Origin: Olavius sp. associated proteobacterium Delta 1
GTDB taxonomy: Bacteria > Desulfobacterota > Desulfobacteria > Desulfobacterales > JAFDCJ01
DNA: 64,000 nt
Reading direction: 5' to 3'
Assembly: GCA_902749685.1 (NCBI GenBank)
Contig: CACVKW010000667.1
Span: 1 to 64,000, forward strand
Below the pieces are notes generated by a model. That model searched no databases, had not been told where the DNA came from, and worked only from the letters and a program-made list of their open reading frames with translations. The position numbers were made by a program, and so were the translations under genes. How positions within the stretch are numbered: the stretch's first letter is position 1; each line of letters begins with the position of its first letter. Positions 16,049-24,136 of the stretch are shown piece by piece.

Positions 16049-17929
16049 TCAGGTATCGATAAAGTTTTTTAATTTCCGGCTTCGTGTTGGATGCCGTAAC
16101 TTTCTCAAGGCTTTGGCCTCAATCTGACGGATGCGCTCGCGGGTAACAGCAAAATCTTGTCCAACTTCTTCCAGGGTATGGTCCGCTTTTTCGCCGATAC
16201 CAAAGCGCATGCGCAAGACCTTTTCTTCCCGTGGCGTCAGTGTTGCCAGAACTTTACGGGTTTGCTCGGCAAGATTCATGTTGACGGCCGCATCGGAAGG
16301 GAGCATGAACTTTTTATCTTCAATAAAATCTCCCAGATGGCTGTCTTCCTCTTCGCCGATCGGAGTCTCCAGCGATATCGGTTCTCTGGCGATTTTAAGA
16401 ACCTTACGAACTTTTTCCAGAGGAATCTCCATTTTCTCAGCAATTTCCTCCGGGGTTGGTTCACGTCCCTGCTCCTGTACCAGGTAGCGGGAAGTTCGGA
16501 TGAGTTTATTAATCGTTTCGATCATATGGACCGGAATACGGATGGTCCGGGCCTGATCTGCGATTGCACGGGTGATGGCCTGCCTGATCCACCAGGTAGC
16601 ATAGGTGCTGAACTTATAGCCGCGGCGATATTCGAACTTATCAACAGCTTTCATTAATCCGATATTACCTTCCTGGATTAAATCCAGGAACTGCAAGCCT
16701 CGATTGGTATACTTTTTGGCAATACTGACGACCAGACGCAGGTTCGCTTTTGTGAGTTCACTTTTGGCCAGCTTTGCTCTAAACCGCCCTTCATCAACAT
16801 TCGTCATAATCTTTTTCAAAGAGCGAATATTGGCTTTTATTTCGATTTCTTTGACTTTTATTTCATCTTGGCTCTTTTTTAACTCACCATAAAGCATGCC
16901 CAACTCATCTCTGGTTATCTTGCTTCGAGGGCTGGCCCATTTTACAAATTTGGTTTTAGATATCAGATTGTCAACAAGCTCTTTGGGTGACACATCGAGT
17001 ACGTCGGAGATGTCGCCGGTCTTTCTGATTTTCGCATCAAACCAGCCGATTTGGTGCCAGATTTTATTTTCGATATCATCAATAACGCTGGCTTCGAGGC
17101 GCCAATCTTTGAGCAGTTCAAATATTTTGTTCGCGCGGCGGGCAATGCTTCTTTTAATTTTTCGCCGTTTATCCGAGTCCAGTTTTTGCGTAAACAACTT
17201 TTCCCGAAACTCTTTATTCTCTTCGTGGAATTCCTTAATGCCCCGAATGGTTTCAAGAAACTTCTCAGTTTGTACGATTTCATCGGCATAGGTATCGCCT
17301 TCATCGATATCTCTCAGGACGTACTTGGGACGCAATGCCCCATCTTCGATATCTCCACCCAGCGCAATAATCGACTCTACCCCCGCCGTGCTTTCCAGAA
17401 GCGCCCGAAGAACCTCTTGCTCACCGGCCTCTATTTTTTTAGCAATTTCAACCTCTCCTTCCCGGCTAAGGAGGGTGACAAGGCCCATTTCGCGCAGATA
17501 CATTTTAACCGGATCGGTTACCGTTCCAAAATCGGATGAAGCGGCACCTTTGGCGACAATCTTTTTGTCCTTTGCTTTTTTGAGTTTGACAACTTTTTTC
17601 TGATGTTTGGCTTCAATAATTTCGATATTATTGGCATAAAACAACATCAGTGTCTCGTCAATTTGCTCGGGATAAAGCATGTCCTCCGGCAGCAGTTCAT
17701 TTATTTCATCATAGGTCAGATAACCCTGCTTTTTGCCCCTGGTCAGCAGTGTTTTAATCGCTTTCGGGGTTTTCTTATTTTTGCTTTTTTGTGTTTCGGC
17801 GCTCTTTTTAGCAATTTCCTTCTCGGTGGACCTTTTGGCGGTTTTCTTTTTGGCAGTACCTTTTTTGGTGGATTCTTTCGATACAGTCTTTTTACTGCTT
17901 TCTTTTTTTACAGCAGATTTCTTGACCAT
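16049..17929 (-). CDS. rpoD: Housekeeping RNA polymerase sigma factor RpoD (sigma-70)
   Basis: Primary sigma factor. The start at 17927-17929 is preceded by GGGAGGCAAGATTTT, giving 626 aa; a longer frame to 17950 lacks this site. Residues about 1-55 are an unusual Lys/Ser/Thr/Ala-rich tail. Region 1.1 follows ([14 protein letters not shown]), then region 1.2 ([11 protein letters not shown]), a non-conserved insert, region 2 with the core-binding and -10 recognition helix ([37 protein letters not shown]), region 3, and region 4 with the -35 helix-turn-helix ([20 protein letters not shown]). It follows dnaG by about 170 nt, the classic macromolecular-synthesis order without rpsU. Confidence 0.96.
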   Translation of the reverse strand: MVKKSAVKKESSKKTVSKESTKKGTAKKKTAKRSTEKEIAKKSAETQKSKNKKTPKAIKTLLTRGKKQGYLTYDEINELLPEDMLYPEQIDETLMLFYANNIEIIEAKHQKKVVKLKKAKDKKIVAKGAASSDFGTVTDPVKMYLREMGLVTLLSREGEVEIAKKIEAGEQEVLRALLESTAGVESIIALGGDIEDGALRPKYVLRDIDEGDTYADEIVQTEKFLETIRGIKEFHEENKEFREKLFTQKLDSDKRRKIKRSIARRANKIFELLKDWRLEASVIDDIENKIWHQIGWFDAKIRKTGDISDVLDVSPKELVDNLISKTKFVKWASPRSKITRDELGMLYGELKKSQDEIKVKEIEIKANIRSLKKIMTNVDEGRFRAKLAKSELTKANLRLVVSIAKKYTNRGLQFLDLIQEGNIGLMKAVDKFEYRRGYKFSTYATWWIRQAITRAIADQARTIRIPVHMIETINKLIRTSRYLVQEQGREPTPEEIAEKMEIPLEKVRKVLKIAREPISLETPIGEEEDSHLGDFIEDKKFMLPSDAAVNMNLAEQTRKVLATLTPREEKVLRMRFGIGEKADHTLEEVGQDFAVTRERIRQIEAKALRKLRHPTRSRKLKNFIDT

Positions 17930-18100
17930 AAAATCTTGCCTCCCAGACACCTCAATTTATCAGCCGCAAACAATAATCCTTTAAAAGATCGTAGCATTCC
18001 CTGTGACCCATCGCTGTTGACAGAAAGCGGCACCCGGGTAACAAATTTCAATGTTTACGACCAGTTAGGATTGCCTATGGGGTAGGAACATCCCCCGGCT

Positions 18101-19996
18101 TTATTTCTCACTTAAAATGGCCATTTTTTGCTTTTCACTGCGCTCGGCCATTTTTTGTTTTTTATTTAGCAACGTTAACAACAGGGCATGATCATCGCTC
18201 TTCTCGGCAGCCTTGATCTGCTCCTCTAGCAGACTTCCGCTGCGATGTTTCTGCCTGGTATCGACAAACTTGGCCAGCAGTCTCAGACAGCCCTTTTTAT
18301 TCCAGGATTCATCCTCCATCGCTAAAGAGGCGACTATCGTTTGCTGGGCTTCGTTCTCAATTCTTGAAATAAGCTCGGAAACCTGATCGCCAGTCGTCGG
18401 ATTGAATTTTAAGACCATATTTCCGACGGATTCAAGATCACTATTTTCAAAGTATTTTAAAACGCTTAACCTGTTTATCTCAGGTAAAATCTCAGGAAAT
18501 TGCAGCATCATTGCAATAATCTGTCTCTCGAAACGAATTCCGGCATTGACCCCAGGTGGTCCTGCCAGGCCGGAATTAGATGTCGCTGTTTCTCTTTTTG
18601 GAAATTCACCGGCCGCAGCGCCCTTTTGACCGGCAAAAACCGGGGCGCGCGATTGCCGGGTAGCCACAGCTCGGATGCGCTCCAATACAGCAGATTCCGC
18701 AATGCCAAGTCGTTCCGCAAGCTGCTGGATGTATATCGCCTGTGCGATCTGATCATTAATGACAGCTAACGGTGCCTGCAATTCTGATATGACCCGTATT
18801 TTTCCTTCGGTTGTAAGGCCGTGTTTACGCACCGCACAGTCCATCAGAAACGTTATGATTCCCGGTGATTCGGAGGCGGCCGCCATAAACGCTTCCGGAC
18901 CGTGCTCAAAAATGTATGAATCCGGATCATGCCCGGTCGGTAAAACCAGTATATGGGTATCTGCTTTATCCTCGCTGAATACATCCTCTCTACGAAAATC
19001 TACATGTTCTTTCCAGAAGGTCTCTATACAACGCTGGGCCGAACGAATACCGGCCTCATCGGAGTCATAAACCAGTATCATACGCCGTGCATAGCGTGTT
19101 AATAACTTTACATGATCGGCGGTCAAGGCCGTGCCGAGAGTCGCCACCGAGTTTTCAACACCATGCTGATGAAGTGCGATTAAGTCCAGATACCCTTCAA
19201 CTATAAACACCGTACCCGTGGCCCTGCATTTGTCTTTGGCCCGGTGGATGCCGTATAGCGATCGACTCTTATTATATATCGCTGTTTCCGGAGAGTTTAA
19301 ATATTTCGGTAATGCGTCATCCAGCACGCGGCCACCAAACCCAATGACCTGCATATTCACATCAAATATCGGGAAAATAACTCGATTGCGAAACCGATCG
19401 TAATGGCCACTTTTATTTTTTCTGGGTAGAATCAGGCCGCTCTTTTCGAGCAGCATGGGCGATATCCGTTTATCTGAGAAAAATCTGAGCAGATGATCCC
19501 ATCCATCGTGGGCATATCCAAGTTTGAAGTCAACAATTGTCTTTTGAGATATGCCCCGCTTCGACAGGTAGGATCTCGCTTTCTGCCCCGCGGCACTATT
19601 TAATAAAGCTTGGTGATAAAATCCCCCGGCTCGACGATTTATATCGAGCACGCTTTCCCTTTCGCTGATTTTCTTTTTTTGCGCCGGCGAAAGTGGTCTA
19701 GCCGGAATATCGACACCGTAACGTTTGGCGAGGTGTCTAGCCGCTGCCGGAAAAGAGAGCCCCTCCTGTTTCATCAGGAAACTGAAAATGTTGCCACCGG
19801 TACTGCAGCCAAAGCAATGAAATATCTGTTTGTCCGGGCTTACCGTAAAAGATGGAGTTTTTTCGGAATGAAACGGGCAAAGACCAATGTAGTTTTTACC
19901 AGCTTTTTTCAGGATCACGGATTCTGAAACAACATCCACAATATCGGCCGCATTCTTGATTTCTGAAATTTTTTCTTCAGGAATAAAAATCGCCAA
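18101..19996 (-). CDS. dnaG: DNA primase DnaG
   Basis: Makes RNA primers for replication. I choose a TTG start at 19994-19996, since GGAGG lies nine nt upstream and the protein then begins MAIFIPEEKISEI, like other DnaG proteins (631 aa). The CHC2 zinc-binding domain is at about 35-60 (CPFH, then CFGC). The TOPRIM catalytic core is at about 255-340 with VEGYLD and LVYDSDEAG acidic motifs. The C-terminal about 150 residues form the helicase-binding domain and end in a KQKMAERSEKQKMA repeat. It is first in a unit with rpoD and has a strong predicted promoter about 180 nt upstream. Confidence 0.95.
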   Translation of the reverse strand: MAIFIPEEKISEIKNAADIVDVVSESVILKKAGKNYIGLCPFHSEKTPSFTVSPDKQIFHCFGCSTGGNIFSFLMKQEGLSFPAAARHLAKRYGVDIPARPLSPAQKKKISERESVLDINRRAGGFYHQALLNSAAGQKARSYLSKRGISQKTIVDFKLGYAHDGWDHLLRFFSDKRISPMLLEKSGLILPRKNKSGHYDRFRNRVIFPIFDVNMQVIGFGGRVLDDALPKYLNSPETAIYNKSRSLYGIHRAKDKCRATGTVFIVEGYLDLIALHQHGVENSVATLGTALTADHVKLLTRYARRMILVYDSDEAGIRSAQRCIETFWKEHVDFRREDVFSEDKADTHILVLPTGHDPDSYIFEHGPEAFMAAASESPGIITFLMDCAVRKHGLTTEGKIRVISELQAPLAVINDQIAQAIYIQQLAERLGIAESAVLERIRAVATRQSRAPVFAGQKGAAAGEFPKRETATSNSGLAGPPGVNAGIRFERQIIAMMLQFPEILPEINRLSVLKYFENSDLESVGNMVLKFNPTTGDQVSELISRIENEAQQTIVASLAMEDESWNKKGCLRLLAKFVDTRQKHRSGSLLEEQIKAAEKSDDHALLLTLLNKKQKMAERSEKQKMAILSEK

Positions 19997-20005
19997 TAAC
20001 AGCAA

Positions 20006-20370
20006 CCTCCATTGCTATTGAACAGGTGAGACAAACGTTAGCGGAAGGGTCTCAATGGGATAACACTTTGCCAATAGTCGTTTTTTCCGACTCCAACTAT
20101 CCAATATCTCGCGTTTTTCCGATATAGATCCCATTATAGTTTAGTTTAGGCCGAGATAATATATAGACCGAGTTTAAACGATAAATTTAATCCTAAGTGA
20201 TCGATTTGTCAAGAAGTTTTTTCGATCAACGCGAGCTGCGGCCACCTGCCCGTTCGATAATGATTGAATATTTTCGATTTAATATTGAATATTTAAGGTC
20301 CGCCTCCGGCACATCAATTTTAAAAAGACCTATCACAATAATGACGGAATAAAGCGATTTCCACAAATAT
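20006..20370. other. dnaG leader and intergenic repeats
   Basis: No gene is seen in this stretch. It contains the dnaG promoter (20184-20212), a palindromic GGTCCGCCTCCGGC fragment (20297), and TTGAATATTGAATATT-like stutter repeats (about 20262-20296). The dnaG leader of about 180 nt is AT-rich with no clear attenuator. Confidence 0.45.
20184..20212 (-). promoter_or_regulatory. Sigma-70 promoter of dnaG-rpoD
   Basis: On the minus strand a perfect -35 TTGACA (20207-20212), a 17-nt spacer and -10 TAAATT (20184-20189) predict a start near 20177, about 180 nt before the TTG start of dnaG. Confidence 0.7.
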
Positions 20371-21141
20371 TCAATTCCGGCTAGTCCGGCATAGGGGTTC
20401 CCCGTTGGATCGTGCCAACGCCAAGGATTCCTTAAAGTCCAGTGTTCCGCTGTACAAAGCCTTGCCGGTTATAACCCCAATCACGCCGCAAGTTTCAAGC
20501 GGCAAAAGATTTTGAATATCTTTGATTGTCGCAACACCGCCGGATGCGACCACCGGTATGTCGATTGCCTCAGCAAATTTTCGGGTCTCAGCAATATTTG
20601 GCCCGGTCTGCATTCCATCGCGCTGGATATCGGTAAAATTGATAGCCGCAATACCGCAATTTTCAAAGCGTTTGGCCAACTCAATCGCCTTGATTTGGGT
20701 GTTCTCAGTCCAGCCTTCGATGGCAGCCAGACCGTTGCGGGCATCAATGCCGACGACAACGCGACCGGGATATTGGTCGGCGGTTCGCACTACCCAGGCA
20801 GGATTTTTAATCGCCGCGGTCCCGATAATTACTTTTTGGACCCCCATACTCAGAAACATGTGAGCCGTTTGTTCATCCCGAATTCCGCCGCCCAGTTGAA
20901 TCGGGATGTCGATGGTTTTTAGAATACCTTTTATGGCATCGAGGTTTTGAGGGCTTTTTTCAAAGGCACCGTCCAAATCAATCACGTGGATCAATTCAGC
21001 TCCTGCACGGGCCCACTTTTGAGCCATGGCCGCCGGGTCATCCGAAAATACCGTTTCATCTTCCTTGCGCCCCTGGACGAGTCTGACGCATTTACCGTTT
21101 TTTATGTCGACTGCCGGAATGATGATCATATTTTCTGCCAT
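20371..21141 (-). CDS. hisA: HisA: ProFAR isomerase of histidine synthesis
   Basis: Amadori-type isomerisation of ProFAR to PRFAR, the fourth histidine step. A (beta/alpha)8 barrel: the catalytic aspartate is in PAVDIKNGKCVRLVQG (near residue 11), the phosphate loops are QLGGGIR and VASGGVAT, and the second aspartate region is INFTDIQRDGM. Length of 256 aa is normal, with a slightly long tail (RSNGEPLCRTSRN). It lies about 100 nt downstream of hisB on the same strand; hisH and hisF are not in the window. Confidence 0.95.
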   Translation of the reverse strand: MAENMIIIPAVDIKNGKCVRLVQGRKEDETVFSDDPAAMAQKWARAGAELIHVIDLDGAFEKSPQNLDAIKGILKTIDIPIQLGGGIRDEQTAHMFLSMGVQKVIIGTAAIKNPAWVVRTADQYPGRVVVGIDARNGLAAIEGWTENTQIKAIELAKRFENCGIAAINFTDIQRDGMQTGPNIAETRKFAEAIDIPVVASGGVATIKDIQNLLPLETCGVIGVITGKALYSGTLDFKESLALARSNGEPLCRTSRN

Positions 21142-21245
21142 TCAAAATGATTTATTCGGGAAAATGCCAAGTAAGCTAACATGTCTAAATGAATCAAAAT
21201 TTTACCAAAATTATAGGTAAAACATTCATAGCTATCTAACATCGC

Positions 21246-21833
21246 TCACAGAGTTCCTTTAGAAGATGGAACCCCGGAGGTTCTCCCGTCCATCCTAACG
21301 GCCTGATCCAGCGCACGGCCGAACGCCTTAAAAATTGATTCAATCACATGATGATCATTTTCGCCATAGGGAACATTAACGTGTAAATTCATGCCGCCCC
21401 GGTTGACAAGCGCTCTGAAAAATTCCTTGGCCAAAGACGAATTGAGAGCAATCGCGTAATCGATGGATTCGGGGGTATTGTAAACCAGGAAGGGCCGATT
21501 CGACAGATCAACGGTGACACCTGCCAGTGCATCGTCCATGGGGATGACGGCATGGCCGTAACGTCTAATTCCTTTGCGCTCACCCAGGGCCTGGCCGATT
21601 GCGTCGCCAAGCACCAATCCTACATCCTCAACGGTATGATGCAAATCAACATCTAAATCCCCTTCGGCGTTCACTGAAAGGTCAAAAAAACCATGAACGG
21701 CAAAGAGGGTCAGCATATGATCGAGAAACGGAATTCCGCTGGCTATATCCGCCTTGCCTTTACCGTCCAGCTTCAGAGAAATCCGCACATTGGTTTCCTT
21801 GGTTTTGCGTTTTACTTCGCCGGTTCTATCCAT
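21246..21833 (-). CDS. hisB: HisB: imidazoleglycerol-phosphate dehydratase
   Basis: Dehydrates imidazole glycerol phosphate in histidine synthesis. I start at the ATG at 21831-21833 (MDRTGEVKRKTKETNV), giving 195 aa, the usual length of the single-domain enzyme. The repeated metal-binding histidine motifs are there: FLDHML, DLHHTVEDVG, and ENDHHVIES. No phosphatase domain is fused. It sits upstream of hisA; the tRNA-Ala terminator isolates it from upstream transcription. Confidence 0.95.
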   Translation of the reverse strand: MDRTGEVKRKTKETNVRISLKLDGKGKADIASGIPFLDHMLTLFAVHGFFDLSVNAEGDLDVDLHHTVEDVGLVLGDAIGQALGERKGIRRYGHAVIPMDDALAGVTVDLSNRPFLVYNTPESIDYAIALNSSLAKEFFRALVNRGGMNLHVNVPYGENDHHVIESIFKAFGRALDQAVRMDGRTSGVPSSKGTL

Positions 21834-21937
21834 AATTATTTTAAGGATCCTGTCTGGTGGTAAGTGGTTGTATTGAATTTGTCTAAAAATATAAGCCATA
21901 TCCAGCAATAATCAATGAAATTTCATGAATTTAGGCA

Positions 21938-21974
21938 TAAAAAATGGGCGGTCCACCCAAAAGACGGACCACCC
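21938..21974 (-). terminator. Intrinsic terminator after tRNA-Ala
   Basis: On the minus strand a 9-bp stem with one G-U pair (GGGTGGTCC/GGACCGCCC, 21946-21974) is followed by a run of six T residues. It sits between tRNA-Ala and hisB. Confidence 0.8.
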
Positions 21975-22077
21975 GTGAAAGGCGGTCAGAATGAAGCACT
22001 ATGACGTACTTACTCTGAGATGGTTCGGTTAAACCATCAATTGTAATGAACCAAATATAATGATAACGGTTACAAAA

Positions 22078-22144
22078 CTTCCTTCAGCTTTCAAAGAACA
22101 TTTCACAACTCCGAATGTGCTATTTTTTGGGGCGGGTAAATTAG
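22078..22144 (+). repeat. GGGCGGATTAATTAG-family repeat, copy 1 (partial)
   Basis: CTTCAGCTTTCAAAGAACA and, 12 nt on, GAATGTGCTATTTTTTGGGG, then CGGGTAAATTAG. It matches the other six copies, mainly 27352-27466. It lies in the gap between tRNA-Ala and hisB, oriented against both. Confidence 0.65.
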
Positions 22145-22231
22145 CTGATGCCCCTTTAATTTCCTAGCGTTTTGGTCTATAATAGGCGCTTGTTTCAGAA
22201 ACCTGGAAGCTTTATGTGATTTGTGGATGAG

Positions 22232-22304
22232 TGGAGATGAGGGGGATCGAACCCCTGACCTCGGCGTTGCGAACGCCGCGCTCTCCCATCTGAGCTACAT
22301 CCCC
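22232..22304 (-). tRNA. tRNA-Ala (CGC)
   Basis: A 73-nt cloverleaf with acceptor arm GGGGATG/CATCTCC, anticodon stem CGGCG/CGCCG and loop TTCGCAA, so the anticodon is CGC and reads GCG. The G3-U70 wobble pair, the alanine identity element, is present. CCA is not encoded. It has a predicted promoter just upstream and a terminator downstream. Confidence 0.95.
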
Positions 22305-22321
22305 ACATCAATGGATGCCCT

Positions 22322-22350
22322 TCCATATCAGATCAAAAAATAAGGGTCAA
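22322..22350 (-). promoter_or_regulatory. Promoter of tRNA-Ala
   Basis: On the minus strand -35 TTGACC (22345-22350), a 17-nt spacer and -10 TATGGA (22322-22327) put the start near 22315, about ten nt before the tRNA 5' end. Confidence 0.6.
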
Positions 22351-22375
22351 TTGAAAAACGATCAGGAGAACGCAA

Positions 22376-24103
22376 ATGCAATCCAAAGTAATATTAAGCG
22401 ATGCCCACAAATGCTTCACAGTGGATCAGGATAAAATTTATCCACCACAGGAAACCGTGAAGCGTTTCCATGATAAATTAAAGAAAATTGATTTAGATAT
22501 TTTAAAGCGTACCATCCGCATCGATAACGGTCGCCTGGACATTCCGGTTTATTTCAGCACCTGCGGTGTGGATGCCGTGGAGGTCATTGGTACCAAAAAA
22601 CAAATGGGAAAAGGAGGCACACCTGACCAGGCTGAAGCCAGCGCTGTGATGGAACTGGCGGAAAGGTTCAGTTTTTTTAGTTTTGCCAAAAATTCAAAAA
22701 ACTTTTTTACCGACAAATTTATCAATGTCAAAGATCAGGCCATCCCTTTTGAACGGATCGCTCAATCCGTGCATGATGAGTCAGATGATTTGCCAGCCTC
22801 CCGCAAAATATTCGAAAATCTTCCGTTACAATGGACCCGGGGCTACAATTTAACCCGTGAACAGGAAGTTTTGATACCCTTTGATTGGTTTTTCTCTATC
22901 AATGAGTTTAACGGGCCATCGGCCGGCAACTGCGTGGAAGAAGCCCTGAGTCAGGGAATTTGTGAAATCATTGAACGCCACACATCATCGATTGTCAGCC
23001 ATAATCGGTTGCAGGTCGCCGCAATTCGACCGGAATCGGCAACCGACCCGCTGGTGCTGGAAATGCTTGAAAAGTACAAGAAAGCGGGCATAAACCTCTA
23101 TCTATCAGATTTTTCGCTGGACACTGGCATACCTACGGTGGGTGCTATGGCCTATGATCCGGCAACCTTTCCCCGGTTGAGTGAGATCGTCTGGACCGCT
23201 GGGACCACCCCCGATCCTCAAAAAGCCCTGAGTCGAGCGTTAACCGAAGTTGCACAATTGGCAGGTGATTTTAATACCGGCGCTAACTATGTGGCCAGCG
23301 GTCTGCCCAAATATTCCAGGATCGAGGAGGCCGAGTATATCATCAATTCCGCCAAAGAAGTTGATATAACCGATCTGCCCGATTTGTCTAATGATAATAT
23401 AAAGACCGAAGTACTTAGTTGTCTTTCCGCCCTGGCTGCAAACGACATGGAAGTTCTGGTAATTAACACCATGCATGATCAGTTAAAGATACCGGCCTTC
23501 TACACCATTGTTCCCGGTGCTCATTTCAGAGAACGATCGTTGGGCACCAGTCTGGGAATGTTTTCGGCCAAACACATCTTTGAGAATACACCGGCACCCA
23601 GGGCAATTGCAGCGCTTGAAAACATTCAAAAGATGCTGCCGGACAAATATTATGTCCACTTTTACCTGGGTGCCAGTCACCTGTCGATCAACGATCCGAA
23701 AACTGCCCGGTCCTATTTTAGCAAAGCGTTGACACTGGAGCCTACCGAACAGGACATACCCAGCATATACTCATATTTGGGTGTGGCTTTAAAAGACATG
23801 GGAGAATATCGTCAAGCCCTTGAGATTCTTAAAGAAGGCGAAAAACTGGATCCGGAAAGGACGGATATCTACAACCTGATGGGATTTTGTCATTTTAAGT
23901 TAAAAGAGCACCCTGAGGCGATTAGCAATTTTCAAAAGGTAATTGACCTCGATCCTTCATCGGCCATCGATTATGCCAATATCGCCTCCAATTATCGACA
24001 CATGGGCGAGAAGGAAAAAGCCACCCGTTACTATCAGATGGCCCTGACCCTGGATGATACGATTCAGTTTGCCAAAGATAATTTAAAGGAACTGGAAGAA
24101 TGA
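22376..24103 (+). CDS. YcaO-domain protein with C-terminal TPR repeats
   Basis: 575-aa protein joining a YcaO domain (about 45-400) with about four tetratricopeptide repeats (about 415-575, for example AIYSYLGVALKDMGEYRQAL-like units). YcaO enzymes use ATP to activate an amide backbone for cyclodehydration, thioamide or amidine formation. ATP/Mg-binding motifs are recognisable: ASAVMELAERFSFF, EEALSQGICEIIERH and SRALTEVAQLAG. The C-terminal proline-rich end of RiPP azoline synthetases is absent. No TfuA, dehydrogenase or precursor peptide is visible nearby, so substrate is unknown; a role like that of E. coli YcaO in ribosomal S12 methylthiolation is possible. GGAG lies before the ATG. Confidence 0.87.
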   Translation: MQSKVILSDAHKCFTVDQDKIYPPQETVKRFHDKLKKIDLDILKRTIRIDNGRLDIPVYFSTCGVDAVEVIGTKKQMGKGGTPDQAEASAVMELAERFSFFSFAKNSKNFFTDKFINVKDQAIPFERIAQSVHDESDDLPASRKIFENLPLQWTRGYNLTREQEVLIPFDWFFSINEFNGPSAGNCVEEALSQGICEIIERHTSSIVSHNRLQVAAIRPESATDPLVLEMLEKYKKAGINLYLSDFSLDTGIPTVGAMAYDPATFPRLSEIVWTAGTTPDPQKALSRALTEVAQLAGDFNTGANYVASGLPKYSRIEEAEYIINSAKEVDITDLPDLSNDNIKTEVLSCLSALAANDMEVLVINTMHDQLKIPAFYTIVPGAHFRERSLGTSLGMFSAKHIFENTPAPRAIAALENIQKMLPDKYYVHFYLGASHLSINDPKTARSYFSKALTLEPTEQDIPSIYSYLGVALKDMGEYRQALEILKEGEKLDPERTDIYNLMGFCHFKLKEHPEAISNFQKVIDLDPSSAIDYANIASNYRHMGEKEKATRYYQMALTLDDTIQFAKDNLKELEE

Positions 24104-24105
24104 GG

Positions 24106-24136
24106 ACTCAAGGTATGAGGTGTAAGGTTTCGGGGG
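24106..24136. repeat. Stutter repeat of GGTxTxAGG type
   Basis: Degenerate units (AAGGTATGAGG, TGTAAGGTTTC, GGGGTCAGG) fill the short gap between the convergent YcaO and dynamin genes. A similar G-rich tract lies at about 4940-5047. Confidence 0.4.
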
